A stretch of DNA of 33,342 nt from Bernardetiaceae bacterium (GTDB lineage Bacteria > Bacteroidota > Bacteroidia > Cytophagales > Thermoflexibacteraceae), in the NCBI GenBank assembly GCA_025454895.1, contig JALONO010000018.1:1-33342 (forward strand), in the 5' to 3' direction. The stretch's first letter is position 1, and each line of letters begins with the position of its first letter. Below, in pieces: positions 14,579 through 23,170 of this stretch. A model generated the notes under the pieces. The model searched no databases. It had not been told where the DNA came from and was given only the letters and a program-made list of their open reading frames with translations. The position numbers and the translations under genes are program-made.

Positions 14579-14644
14579 GTGGGGTCAGCTTTGAGAAACT
14601 GGCCCCACTTCTCAAAAGTGCCAGTTTTGAGAAACCGGCACCAT
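14579..14644. repeat. Two 30-bp palindromic repeats in tandem, copies iii and iv
   Basis: Copy iii (14579-14608) pairs GTGGGGTCAG with CTGGCCCCAC around CTTTGAGAAA. Copy iv (14615-14644) pairs GTGCC (14618-14622) with GGCAC (14637-14641) around AGTTTTGAGAAAC. Between them CACTTCTCAAAAGTG (14606-14620) forms a third, smaller palindrome with the same centre. Read on the other strand, both match the TTTCTCAAAA-centred copies at 11296 and 12356. They lie between the convergent protease and dnaK genes. Confidence 0.75.
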
Positions 14645-14679
14645 GGGGCTTTGCCTCTGGGGATGCCACCGGGCACCAA

Positions 14680-14711
14680 AAAAATCCCTGGCGGTTGGGC
14701 CAGGGATTTTT
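14680..14711 (-). terminator. dnaK rho-independent terminator
   Basis: AAAAATCCCTGG (14680-14691) is the exact reverse complement of CCAGGGATTTTT (14700-14711), with an 8-nt loop. On the minus strand, 21 nt past the dnaK stop, this is a 12-bp stem ending in a run of seven T's, a classic intrinsic terminator. It may also work in the other direction. Confidence 0.88.
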
Positions 14712-14731
14712 ATAACTACCCGCAGGAGGGG

Positions 14732-16648
14732 TTACTTTTTCACTTCTTCATATTCCACGTCAGTGAATTCGCTGCCGCCGGAGTTGCCGCTGCCGTCAGT
14801 GCCGGGGTTACCGCCGGGCTGCTCGCCACCGGAGTTAGCGTTGTTGCCCACGTTTTGGTAAATCTCCTGCGAGGCCGTGGCCCAGGCGGCGTTGATCGCC
14901 TCCATGGCCCGGTCAATGGCTTCCACGTCTTTAGCGGCGTGGGCGGTGCGCAGGTCTTTGAGGGCGGCCTCGATAGCGGTGCGGTTACCTTCGCTCAGTT
15001 TCTCGCCGTACTCCTTCAGTTGTTTTTCGGTTGTGAAAACCATGCTGTCGGCGGCGTTGATTTTCTCGGTGCGGTCGCGCTCGGCCTTGTCGGCACTTTC
15101 GTTGGCCTTGGCCTCGTTACGCATCCGTTGAATTTCGGCGTCGGTAAGGCCCGAAGAAGCCTCGATGCGGATGTGTTGCTTTTTCTGAGTGCCCAGGTCA
15201 ACGGCCGTTACGTTCAAAATACCGTTGGCATCAATGTCGAACGTAACCTCGATTTGGGGCACACCGCGCGGGGCGGGGGGCAGTTGGTCGAGGTGGAACT
15301 TGCCAATGGTGCGGTTGTCTTTGGCCATCTGGCGCTCGCCTTGCAGCACGTGAATTTCTACCGAAGGCTGACTGTCGGCGGCCGTTGAAAACACCTGCGA
15401 CTTTTTAGTAGGAATGGTCGTGTTGGACTCGATGAGGCGGGTAAACACGCCGCCCAAGGTCTCGATGCCCAACGAGAGCGGGGTAACGTCCAGCAGGAGC
15501 ACGTCTTTCACCTCGCCGGTGAGCACACCGCCTTGGATCGCGGCCCCTACGGCCACCACTTCGTCAGGGTTAACCCCTTTTGAGGGTTTTTTGCCAAAGA
15601 ACTTCTCCACTTCTTCCTGGATGCGCGGGATGCGGGTGGAACCGCCCACCAAAATCACCTCGTCGATTTCGTTAAGGTTGAGGCCGGAATTTTTCAAAGC
15701 CCGGCGGCAAGGCTCCAGCGTGCGCTGGATGAGGCTATCGGCCAATTGCTCAAACTTAGAGCGGCTCAGTTGGCGTACCAAGTGCTTAGGGATGCCGTTT
15801 ACCGGCATAATATAAGGCAGGTTGATGTCGGTTACCGTGGAGCTTGAGAGTTCGATTTTGGCTTTTTCGGCGGCTTCTTTCAGGCGTTGCAGGGCCATAG
15901 GATCCTTGCGCAGGTCGATGTTTTCATCACGGATAAACTCTTCAGCCAGCCAGTTGATAATGGTTTGGTCAAAATCGTCGCCGCCCAGGTGGATGTCCCC
16001 GTCGGTTGATTTTACCTCGAACACCCCGTCGCCGAGTTCCAAAATCGAGACATCGAACGTGCCGCCCCCTAAATCGAACACGGCGATTTTCATGTCCTTG
16101 TGCTTTTTGTCCAAGCCGTAAGCCAAAGCTGCAGCGGTCGGCTCGTTGATGATGCGCTTCACATCTAGCCCGGCAATTTGACCAGCCTCTTTGGTGGCCT
16201 GCCGTTCGGCATCGTTAAAATAAGCGGGCACGGTAATCACGGCCTCGGTAACGGTGGTGCCCAGGTAGTCTTCGGCGGTGGCCTTCATCTTTTGCAAAAT
16301 GATGGCCGAGATCTCCTGCGGGGTGTACAGCCGGTCGCCGATGCGCACGCGGGGGGTGTCGTTATTGCCGCGCTCCACTCCGTAAGAAATGGTGAGTAGC
16401 TCCTTGCCCACATCGGTGAATTTTTTGCCCATAAACCGCTTGATGGATTGCACCGTGTTTTTGGGGTTGGTAATGGCTTGACGCTTGGCTGGGTCGCCCA
16501 CCTTGCGTTCGCCATTGTCCATAAATGCCACGATCGAGGGGGTGGTACGCTTGCCCTCGCTGTTGGCAATTACGGTAGGTTCGTTCCCCTCCATAACTGC
16601 CACGCACGAGTTGGTGGTACCCAGGTCAATGCCAATGATTTTTCCCAT
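14732..16648 (-). CDS. dnaK: Molecular chaperone DnaK (Hsp70)
   Basis: ATP-driven cytoplasmic chaperone working with DnaJ and GrpE. The 638 residues cover the whole protein. The N-terminus [20 protein letters not shown], the nucleotide-binding signatures [14 protein letters not shown] and [13 protein letters not shown], the linker region [20 protein letters not shown], and the substrate-binding domain with [13 protein letters not shown] are all present. The helical lid ends in a Gly/Asn/Ser-rich tail and an acidic [12 protein letters not shown], the normal DnaK C-terminus. ATG at 16648 is unambiguous. dnaJ and grpE are not adjacent. No CIRCE-type inverted repeat was found upstream, nor a clear TAnnTTTG box, so heat regulation is not evident from this sequence. 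Confidence 0.98.
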   Translation of the reverse strand: MGKIIGIDLGTTNSCVAVMEGNEPTVIANSEGKRTTPSIVAFMDNGERKVGDPAKRQAITNPKNTVQSIKRFMGKKFTDVGKELLTISYGVERGNNDTPRVRIGDRLYTPQEISAIILQKMKATAEDYLGTTVTEAVITVPAYFNDAERQATKEAGQIAGLDVKRIINEPTAAALAYGLDKKHKDMKIAVFDLGGGTFDVSILELGDGVFEVKSTDGDIHLGGDDFDQTIINWLAEEFIRDENIDLRKDPMALQRLKEAAEKAKIELSSSTVTDINLPYIMPVNGIPKHLVRQLSRSKFEQLADSLIQRTLEPCRRALKNSGLNLNEIDEVILVGGSTRIPRIQEEVEKFFGKKPSKGVNPDEVVAVGAAIQGGVLTGEVKDVLLLDVTPLSLGIETLGGVFTRLIESNTTIPTKKSQVFSTAADSQPSVEIHVLQGERQMAKDNRTIGKFHLDQLPPAPRGVPQIEVTFDIDANGILNVTAVDLGTQKKQHIRIEASSGLTDAEIQRMRNEAKANESADKAERDRTEKINAADSMVFTTEKQLKEYGEKLSEGNRTAIEAALKDLRTAHAAKDVEAIDRAMEAINAAWATASQEIYQNVGNNANSGGEQPGGNPGTDGSGNSGGSEFTDVEYEEVKK

Positions 16649-17130
16649 GATTCTTTATTTAATGCTTGTTATATGAAATAGTAGGTGGTAAAACGATGTT
16701 TTTGCCGTTTGGCTGGCCGGTATTTGGGCCACTTTGGCCGCCACGCCGATTTTAGCCTACTAGTGTTACACAAGCCAAATGCCAAGCGGCTGGTTTCATT
16801 TAAACCTGCCACATTGGCAGCCAGGTGTCAGTTTTTTAGGGGAGCCAAGTTTGCCCCGCTGACTTTTTGCCCCGGACGCAGCGACAAAAAATGAAAAAAA
16901 CCGCCAAACCTTTCGCCGACCGCTGCCCCGGTGGGGCTGGGTAGAAAGGGGTTTGTATAGTTTTTGCGTTTTGCACAGGGGGCACGGCGGCCTAGGCAGT
17001 GTTTAACAAGGTGCTGCTGCTTGACGGTGCAACTGTTTGCCAACGTTCCCATTTATCCCTAAACCGCTATTCTGCTTATCCCGATTGGCCGGGGCGGCGC
17101 TTGTCAGCCCTGTAATCTTAGCTCAAACCC
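16649..17130. other. Divergent intergenic region dnaK / LRR gene
   Basis: This 482-bp region separates two divergent starts and should hold both promoters, but I find no exact TAnnTTTG in the expected places. A small hairpin CTGCCA-CAT-TGGCAG lies at 16806-16820. GGTGTCAG at 16824 starts like the dispersed palindromes but diverges at once. The open frames in it are short and look random. No RNA gene is recognised. Confidence 0.5.
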
Positions 17131-18519
17131 ATGCGTAAGTCTGTTATCTTTTGCCGTGCCTTTTTTATTACTTGCGGGTTATTGGCCTCTTTGGGTAAGG
17201 ATGCCCAAGCCCAGGCCCTGCTCGACTCGGCCGCGCTGGCCCGGCAGCCCGTTTTCACTACCCTGGAAGAGGCCCTGGCCGATCCCAGCAAGGTGTACCG
17301 CTTGGAGTTGAACAACTTCGGCATCAACTTTTGGGAAGAAACGCCCGATACCCTCAAAAACCTCCCGGCCAGCATTGGCAAACTGGTCAACTTGCAGGAG
17401 CTGGACCTGAGCGATAACTTTTTAGAGACCTTGCCGCCCGAAATTGGCAAACTGAAGCACTTGCAGGTGCTCAAAGTGGCCCACAATCAGTTAAAATCGC
17501 TGCCGGCCGAAATTGGCAAACTAATCCAACTGCGTCACCTCAACCTGGAGGGGAACAGCCTGCGCCAATTGCCCTCGCAAATTGGCGAGCTAAAGAACCT
17601 GATCAGCCTTAACGTGAACCACAACGTGCTGGAGGATTTCCCGGCGGTGGATCACCTGGTGGCCCTGCGCGAGCTATACCTGCACAGCAACGAGATCAAA
17701 AGCCTCCCCGCACTCGCTAGCCGCCTGCCCCAGTTGCAGGTACTGGAACTGTGGGACAACCAGTTGCGCGACCTGCCCGAAGAGGTGGGCCAGTTGCCCA
17801 GCTTGGTGAAGTTGGACCTTAACTCCAACCAGATCACCCGCTTGCCCGGTAGCCTGGGGCGGTTGCCTAAGCTCCGCCGATTGAACATTTCGCTCAATTT
17901 CCTTACACGGTTGCCCGCCGAGCTAGGCCAACTCGTAACGCTGGAGGAGTTGGATGCTTCGTACAACCATTTGGCCAGCTTGGCCCCCGAAATTGGCGGC
18001 CTGGAGGCCCTGGCCCGGCTAGACCTGAGCCATAACCTGTTGCGCAGCCTTCCGGCCGAGTTTGGCCGTTTGGGCAGCCTGCGCAGCGTGGACCTCAACA
18101 TCAACAAGTTAACGGCCCTGCCCGCCGAAATTGGCCAGTTGGCCAGCTTGCGCGAACTGGTGCTCTGGCAAAACGAACTGGTAACCCTGCCCGCCAGCGT
18201 TGCCCAACTGCAAGGTTTGGAAACTTTGGACCTGAATTCCAACAAAATAGAGCAACTTCCGACCACCATTGGCGAACTTTCCAATCTTCGTATCTTAATT
18301 TTGTGGAACAATAAGCTCACCCAGTTGCCTAGCGAGGTGTGTAACCTCCAAGGTTTGCGGGCGCTGGACCTGAAAAACAACCAAATTAGCAAAATGCCCG
18401 CAGCCCTGGCCAAAATGGACAAACTACTGCTGCTGGAACTGAACGGCAACAAATTGGAAAAAGCCGAAAAGCAACGCATTACCAATGCCCTGGAAAACAC
18501 CCAGGTGTCGTTTGATTAA
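17131..18519 (+). CDS. Secreted leucine-rich repeat protein
   Basis: A 462-residue protein with an N-terminal signal peptide (FCRAFFITCGLLASLG, then AQAQ). A short cap (LEEALADPSKVYRLELNN) leads into about 16 leucine-rich repeats from residue about 75. The period is 23 residues, with the pattern LxxLPxxIGxLxxLxxLxLxxNx; the fifth repeat is one residue short. The regular LPxEIG type is the bacterial/plant-Ras-group-like class of LRR. There is no C-terminal sorting domain or membrane anchor; it ends soon after the last repeat. It probably acts as a protein-binding scaffold in the periplasm or outside the cell. The ligand is unknown. rpiB starts 15 nt after its stop, so they may be co-transcribed. 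Confidence 0.88.
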   Translation: MRKSVIFCRAFFITCGLLASLGKDAQAQALLDSAALARQPVFTTLEEALADPSKVYRLELNNFGINFWEETPDTLKNLPASIGKLVNLQELDLSDNFLETLPPEIGKLKHLQVLKVAHNQLKSLPAEIGKLIQLRHLNLEGNSLRQLPSQIGELKNLISLNVNHNVLEDFPAVDHLVALRELYLHSNEIKSLPALASRLPQLQVLELWDNQLRDLPEEVGQLPSLVKLDLNSNQITRLPGSLGRLPKLRRLNISLNFLTRLPAELGQLVTLEELDASYNHLASLAPEIGGLEALARLDLSHNLLRSLPAEFGRLGSLRSVDLNINKLTALPAEIGQLASLRELVLWQNELVTLPASVAQLQGLETLDLNSNKIEQLPTTIGELSNLRILILWNNKLTQLPSEVCNLQGLRALDLKNNQISKMPAALAKMDKLLLLELNGNKLEKAEKQRITNALENTQVSFD

Positions 18520-18534
18520 AATTAACACCCCCTC

Positions 18535-18963
18535 ATGAAAATCGCCATCGGTGCTGATCACGCTGGTTTTGCCTATAAGCAGCAATTGGTAACCGCCCTT
18601 CAAAGCCAGTTCGATGTGGAGGATTTTGGCACCCATAGCGAAAGTTCGGTCGACTACCCGGACTTTGCCCACCCCGTGGCCGATGCCGTGGAGAGCGGCC
18701 GGGCCGAGTTTGGGGTGCTGCTGTGCGGCAGTGCCAATGGCGTGGCCATCACGGCCAATAAGCACCAAGGCATTAGGGCGGCCCTTTGCTGGAACGAAGA
18801 AGTAGTGAAACTGGCCCGCCAGCACAATAACGCTAATGTACTTTGCTTACCCGCCCGCTTTGTCAGTTACGATCAGGCCTACCGATACATCCTTACTTTT
18901 GTTACTACGGCGTTTGAAGGCGGCCGTCACCAAAACCGGGTGGCCAAAATCGCTTGTTCCTAA
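18535..18963 (+). CDS. rpiB: Ribose-5-phosphate isomerase B
   Basis: Interconverts ribose-5-phosphate and ribulose-5-phosphate in the pentose phosphate pathway (cytoplasm). The 142-residue RpiB/LacAB fold shows IGADHAGF (D8), DYPDFAHPVA, the catalytic cysteine in LLCGSANGVA (C64) and QHNNANVLCLPARF (H97). CGSANG replaces the CGTGIG of E. coli RpiB, putting Ser where E. coli has Thr; I recall this form in Bacteroidota. Length is normal. It starts 15 nt after the LRR gene and ends 41 nt before ugd on the same strand, so the three could share a transcript. Confidence 0.93.
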   Translation: MKIAIGADHAGFAYKQQLVTALQSQFDVEDFGTHSESSVDYPDFAHPVADAVESGRAEFGVLLCGSANGVAITANKHQGIRAALCWNEEVVKLARQHNNANVLCLPARFVSYDQAYRYILTFVTTAFEGGRHQNRVAKIACS

Positions 18964-19004
18964 ATTTATTTCCATTCTATTATTACGCTTAACTCTATTT
19001 TAAG

Positions 19005-20324
19005 ATGAACATTGCAGTTGTAGGCACCGGCTATGTAGGTTTGGTGTCAGGAACTTGCTTTGCCGAAACCGGCAATCACGTGATTTGCGTTGACAACAAC
19101 GCCGAGAAAGTGGCCAAGCTGCAACGCGGCGGCCTCACCATTTACGAACCCGGCCTGGAAGTGCTGTTCGAGCGCAATACCAAGCAGGGCCGCCTGCATT
19201 TCACCACCGACCTGGCCGCAGCCATCAAAAACGCCAAGATCATCTTTTTGGCCCTGCCCACCCCGCCGGGCGAAGATGGTTCGGCCGACCTGAGCTACGT
19301 GCTGGGCGTGGCCGAACAGTTGGGCAAAATCATCACCGACTACAAGGTGATTGTGGACAAGAGCACCGTGCCCGTGGGTACGGCCGAAAAAGTCCACGCT
19401 GCCTTGGCCAAAAACCTCAGCCCGGACTTGTTCGATGTGGTGTCCAACCCCGAGTTCCTGCGCGAAGGCGTAGCCGTGGAGGACTTCCTCAAGCCGGACC
19501 GCGTGGTGATCGGCACCTCGTCGGAGCGGGCTAAAGAAATCATGCAACGCCTGTACGAGCCTTACGTGCGCCAGGGCAACCCCATCATTTTTATGGATGA
19601 GCGTTCGGCCGAACTGACCAAGTATGCCGGCAACTCGTACCTGGCCATGCGCATCAGCTTCATGAACGAGATCGCCAACCTTTGCGAACTGGTAGGGGCC
19701 GACGTGGACAACGTGCGCAAAGGTATCGGCTCGGACCGCCGCATTGGGCCGCGCTTCCTGTTCCCTGGGGTGGGCTACGGGGGGAGCTGTTTCCCTAAAG
19801 ATGTACAGGCCCTGGGCAAAACCGCCCAAGAATACAACTACGATTTCCGGATCCTCAACTCGGTAATGAGCGTAAACTACAAGCAACGCTACGCTTTGGC
19901 CGATAAAATGAAGGATTTTTACGGGGCCGAACTAAAAGGCAAAAAAATCGCCCTTTGGGGCCTGGCCTTTAAGCCCAATACGGACGACATCCGCGAAGCT
20001 CCGGCCATTTACACGATAGACGAATTGCTGAAAGCTGGGGCCGAGGTAGTGGCCTACGACCCCGAGGCCATGGAAAACATTGCCCGGATGTACGGCAACC
20101 GCATCAAGTTGGTGGAAGACCAGTACGGAGCCCTGGAAGGGGCCGACGCGCTGGCCATCGTTACGGAGTGGAGCGTGTTCCGCACCCCGGATTTTGAGGC
20201 AATGGCCAACCAAATGCGCAGCAAAGTGATTTTCGACGGCCGCAACCTCTACCATTTAGAGACGATGGAAGAAACCGGTTGGTACTACGCCAGCATCGGC
20301 CGCCGCACCGTTTACAAAAAGTAA
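19005..20324 (+). CDS. ugd: UDP-glucose 6-dehydrogenase
   Basis: Oxidises UDP-glucose to UDP-glucuronate with two NAD+, feeding capsule, exopolysaccharide or LPS synthesis. The 439 residues are complete. The NAD-binding N-terminus is IAVVGTGYVGLVSGTCFAE, followed by ALPTPPGEDGSADLSYV, DKSTVPVGT, SNPEFLREG, ELTKYAGNSYLAMRISFMNE (K206, N210), and the catalytic cysteine in GVGYGGSCFPKD (C262, D266). The C-terminal domain has LWGLAFKPNTDDIREAP. The related UDP-N-acetyl-mannosamine dehydrogenases are less likely given this motif set. Ends at a clear intrinsic terminator. It may connect to the glycosyltransferase operon functionally, though they are 10 kb apart. Confidence 0.94.
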   Translation: MNIAVVGTGYVGLVSGTCFAETGNHVICVDNNAEKVAKLQRGGLTIYEPGLEVLFERNTKQGRLHFTTDLAAAIKNAKIIFLALPTPPGEDGSADLSYVLGVAEQLGKIITDYKVIVDKSTVPVGTAEKVHAALAKNLSPDLFDVVSNPEFLREGVAVEDFLKPDRVVIGTSSERAKEIMQRLYEPYVRQGNPIIFMDERSAELTKYAGNSYLAMRISFMNEIANLCELVGADVDNVRKGIGSDRRIGPRFLFPGVGYGGSCFPKDVQALGKTAQEYNYDFRILNSVMSVNYKQRYALADKMKDFYGAELKGKKIALWGLAFKPNTDDIREAPAIYTIDELLKAGAEVVAYDPEAMENIARMYGNRIKLVEDQYGALEGADALAIVTEWSVFRTPDFEAMANQMRSKVIFDGRNLYHLETMEETGWYYASIGRRTVYKK

Positions 20325-20339
20325 GCCTAGCTACTAAGT

Positions 20340-20375
20340 AAAAAGGGAAGCCGAACGGCTTTCCTTTTTGTTTTT
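20340..20375 (+). terminator. Terminator between ugd and OmpA-family gene
   Basis: AAAAAGGGAAGCC (20340-20352), loop GAAC, then GGCTTTCCTTTTT (20357-20369) form a 13-bp stem with a single G-T pair, followed by GTTTTTC. It lies 15 nt past the ugd stop. A-rich and T-rich flanks make it usable for the convergent OmpA-family gene as well. Confidence 0.88.
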
Positions 20376-20389
20376 CCGTGGCCGGGCGG

Positions 20390-21097
20390 CTATTGGCCTT
20401 CAATGTTGCCGTCTTTGGCATCTTCTTTCAACTTCTCATTGGCAATGATCGAGATTTCCACCCGGCGGTTTTTCTGCTTGCCACCGGCCGAGGTGTTATC
20501 GGCCACGGGCTGCTCCTCGCCCAGGCCCCGGGTTACCAGGCGCTCGCGGGCCACGCCCCGGCCCACCAGCTCGTTGGCCACGGCCTGGGCCCGTCGCTCC
20601 GATAGGGCGTGATTATGCTCCGAGGTGCCGTCGGCATCGGTGTGGCCGGTGATGAGGATGTAGGTCTCGTCGTATTTGTTCAGCGTTTGCGACATGCTGC
20701 CCAGCCCACTACGGATGCCCGGTTTGAGGTTGGATTTGTTCACGTCGAACAAAATGCCCGAGCCCATGGTGAGGTTGATGCCCTCGCCCACCCGTTCAAC
20801 TTTGATTTGCTGGTCGGGCGGTAGCTTCTCGTTTTCTTTCTCCAGGTCTTTTTCCAGGTCTTTCTTCTGTTTGTCCATGTAAAAACCAATGACGGCCCCG
20901 GCCGCGCCGCCTACCGTGGCCCCCAAAATAACCCCCAGGGCGGTGTTTTTGCCGCCCCGGCCCAGCAGCCCGCCAATTACCGCCCCGGAGGTGGCTCCGA
21001 TCACGGCCCCTTTGGTTTTGCGGTCGGCACTTTTCCATTTGGCGCACCCGGCCAGCACCGCGAGGGCCAGCACCAGGGCAGTTATCTTAAACTTCAT
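20390..21097 (-). CDS. OmpA-family lipoprotein with glycine zipper
   Basis: About 235 residues: a lipoprotein signal (ALVLALAVLAGC, lipid-modified Cys at about 18), then a Gly/Ala-rich hydrophobic glycine-zipper stretch (about 30-73, GAVIGATSGAVIGGLLG repeated), a charged coiled-coil linker, and a C-terminal OmpA peptidoglycan-binding domain (about 105-220). That domain has FDVNKSNLKPG, TGHTDADGT and LSERRAQAVANEL; the D and R of the latter two, spaced by 15, match the diaminopimelate-binding pair of OmpA. It resembles YiaD-type proteins and likely tethers the outer membrane to peptidoglycan. Two adjacent ATGs (21097, 21100) are equally possible. It is convergent with ugd. Confidence 0.9.
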   Translation of the reverse strand: MKFKITALVLALAVLAGCAKWKSADRKTKGAVIGATSGAVIGGLLGRGGKNTALGVILGATVGGAAGAVIGFYMDKQKKDLEKDLEKENEKLPPDQQIKVERVGEGINLTMGSGILFDVNKSNLKPGIRSGLGSMSQTLNKYDETYILITGHTDADGTSEHNHALSERRAQAVANELVGRGVARERLVTRGLGEEQPVADNTSAGGKQKNRRVEISIIANEKLKEDAKDGNIEGQ

Positions 21098-21284
21098 CAT
21101 GGCAATTTGTTGGTTTTAGGTTGGTTAATCGCGTAAGGAGATGGCCTGGTCGCCCCGGCCTCGCTTCCCTACATAACGCAACCGGGGCGGCGGATGTTTT
21201 GCCAAGCCGTTGAAGCAGGTTACTTGCCCGTCAAGTTCGGCCAGGGCGCGGAAAATCAACTAACTTTGGCCCGGTTTGGCCCCG

Positions 21285-21317
21285 TTGCCTAGCAGGCAGC
21301 CAGATTTGATAAATTTG
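21285..21317 (+). promoter_or_regulatory. Promoter of pruA
   Basis: TAAATTTG at 21310-21317 matches the Bacteroidota -7 box exactly, and TTG at 21285-21287 is a plausible -33 with a 22-nt spacer, slightly long. The predicted leader to the ATG is about 65 nt. The rest of the 290-bp gap between the divergent genes shows nothing else I recognise. Confidence 0.55.
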
Positions 21318-21387
21318 CGAAGCCAAATCCCGGCTCTATCGCCAACAACTAACTATCATTGTCCACTCAGCCTTTAACCCCCTGCCC

Positions 21388-23016
21388 ATGTACGGCTTTT
21401 ACAAAGTGCCCACCCCGGTAAACGAACCTGTCAAAAGTTATGCCCCCGGCTCGCCCGAGCGGGCCGAGCTAAAAGCCATGTTGGCCAAAATGCGGGCCGA
21501 GGTGCGGGAAATCCCCATGTACATTGGGGGCGACGAAGTGTTTACCAACGACCGGCACCGCCTGGCCCCGCCGCACGATCATGCGCACACGCTGGGCTAT
21601 TTCCACCGGGGCGACGCGGGCCACGTGGAGCAGGCCGTAAACGCCGCCCTGGGGGCCAAAGCCCTGTGGGCCGAGTTGCCTTGGCAGCACCGGGCGGGCA
21701 TTTTCCTCAAGGCCGCCGACCTAATGGCTGGCCCGTACCGCGCCCAACTGAACGCGGCCACCATGCTGGGGCAGTCGAAAACGGCCTATCAGGCCGAGAT
21801 CGATTCTGCCTGCGAAATCATTGATTTTCTGCGGTTTAACGTGGCTTACATGGCTGAGTTGTACGGTCAGCAAGTTAACAGTGGCCCCAGCATTTGGAAC
21901 CGCCTGGAGCAACGCCCGCTTGAGGGTTTTGTGTTTGCCATTACCCCTTTCAACTTTACGGCCATTGCGGGCAACTTGCCCACGGCCCCGGCCATGCTGG
22001 GCAACACCGTGGTTTGGAAACCCGCCGAAACCCAAATTTACGCCGCCGAGGTGCTTATGCGGGTGTTCCGGGAAGCAGGCCTGCCCGATGGCGTGATCAA
22101 CCTGATCTACACCAAAGGCCCCGTGGCGGGCGAAGTGGTGTTCAACCACCCTGACTTTGCCGGGCTGCACTTTACGGGCAGCACCGAGGTGTTTCAACAA
22201 ATGTGGCGCATTATCGGTAACAACATCCCCAAATACCGCAGCTACCCGCGCATTGTAGGCGAAACCGGCGGCAAAGACTTTGTGCTGGCCCACCACAGTG
22301 CCGATGCGCGCGCGCTCGTTACCGCGCTCGTGCGCGGGGCGTTCGAGTTCCAGGGCCAAAAGTGCTCGGCGGCCTCGCGGGCTTATGTCCCCCACACACT
22401 TTGGGAGCAGGTGAAGGGTTTGTTGGTGGCCGACTTGCGGACCGTGCGCCAGGGCGGGGTAGAGGATTTTCGCAACTTCATGAGTGCGGTGATCGACGAA
22501 CCCGCCTTCCGCAAAATCACGGGTTATATCGAAGCAGCCAAAAAAGCCCCTGGTGTGGAACTAGTTTGGGGCGGCGGCCACGATAGCAGCAAGGGTTATT
22601 TTATCGAGCCAACGGTGCTGCGGGTGGACGACAGCCAGTACACCACCATGGTGGAGGAGATTTTTGGGCCGGTGCTCACTATTTACGTGTACCAAGCCGA
22701 GCGATTCGAGGAAGTACTGGAACTGGTAGATACTACCTCGCCCTACGCCCTTACCGGAGCCGTGTTTGCCCAGGACCGCTACGCCATTGAATTGGCCGAG
22801 CGCAAACTGGTACACGCGGCGGGTAACTTTTACATCAACGACAAGCCTACCGGGGCCGTGGTGGGCCAGCAACCGTTTGGCGGCGGCCGCGCCTCCGGCA
22901 CTAACGACAAGGCCGGGGCCATGCAAAACTTAATGCGCTGGGTGAGCACCCGCACCATCAAAGAAACCTTTGCCCCACCCACCGACTACCGCTACCCGTT
23001 TATGGCCGAAGAATAA
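21388..23016 (+). CDS. pruA: L-glutamate gamma-semialdehyde (1-pyrroline-5-carboxylate) dehydrogenase
   Basis: Second step of proline breakdown: oxidises glutamate semialdehyde to glutamate with NAD+. The 542-residue aldehyde dehydrogenase is the stand-alone P5CDH type, without the PutA proline dehydrogenase. Visible are ITPFNFTAIAGNLPTAPAML, VVWKPAETQIY, HFTGSTEVFQQ, the general base in VGETGGKDFV (E292), and the catalytic cysteine in FEFQGQKCSAASRAYVP (C326). EEIFGPVLTIYVY and FYINDKPTGAVVGQQPFGG complete the fold. The ATG at 21388 gives MYGFYKVP, a P5CDH-like start. There is no prodh gene next to it. Confidence 0.95.
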   Translation: MYGFYKVPTPVNEPVKSYAPGSPERAELKAMLAKMRAEVREIPMYIGGDEVFTNDRHRLAPPHDHAHTLGYFHRGDAGHVEQAVNAALGAKALWAELPWQHRAGIFLKAADLMAGPYRAQLNAATMLGQSKTAYQAEIDSACEIIDFLRFNVAYMAELYGQQVNSGPSIWNRLEQRPLEGFVFAITPFNFTAIAGNLPTAPAMLGNTVVWKPAETQIYAAEVLMRVFREAGLPDGVINLIYTKGPVAGEVVFNHPDFAGLHFTGSTEVFQQMWRIIGNNIPKYRSYPRIVGETGGKDFVLAHHSADARALVTALVRGAFEFQGQKCSAASRAYVPHTLWEQVKGLLVADLRTVRQGGVEDFRNFMSAVIDEPAFRKITGYIEAAKKAPGVELVWGGGHDSSKGYFIEPTVLRVDDSQYTTMVEEIFGPVLTIYVYQAERFEEVLELVDTTSPYALTGAVFAQDRYAIELAERKLVHAAGNFYINDKPTGAVVGQQPFGGGRASGTNDKAGAMQNLMRWVSTRTIKETFAPPTDYRYPFMAEE

Positions 23017-23033
23017 TGGGAAAGCGAGTTGCC

Positions 23034-23057
23034 GATTGCCTGATTAAATGATTTTTC
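23034..23057 (+). repeat. Three degenerate GATT-octamers
   Basis: GATTGCCT, GATTAAAT and GATTTTTC follow one another at an 8-bp period just after pruA. The first differs by one base from the GATTGCAT unit of the array at 7399-7494. This may be a decayed remnant of a similar array or chance in an A+T-rich gap. CAATCATTAAT follows 15 bp later, so an imperfect inverted repeat also spans it. Confidence 0.35.
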
Positions 23058-23170
23058 CTGTCTGACTATCAATCATTAATGGCTTCAAGGATGGGCAATC
23101 GCCAATTGATTTTGGTATAAGTAATTGATAAGCAAGGTTTTGATTGAGCGGCACTTGCTTTGGCGAGCCG

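Noticed and set aside
14579-15388. 269-codon plus-strand frame opposite the 3' end of dnaK
   Set aside because: It is the complement of dnaK codons and begins in the palindrome cluster. dnaK is certain on the other strand.
16649-17130. Heat-shock element (CIRCE-type) before dnaK
   Set aside because: No TTAGCACTC/GAGTGCTAA-like pair is present on either strand.
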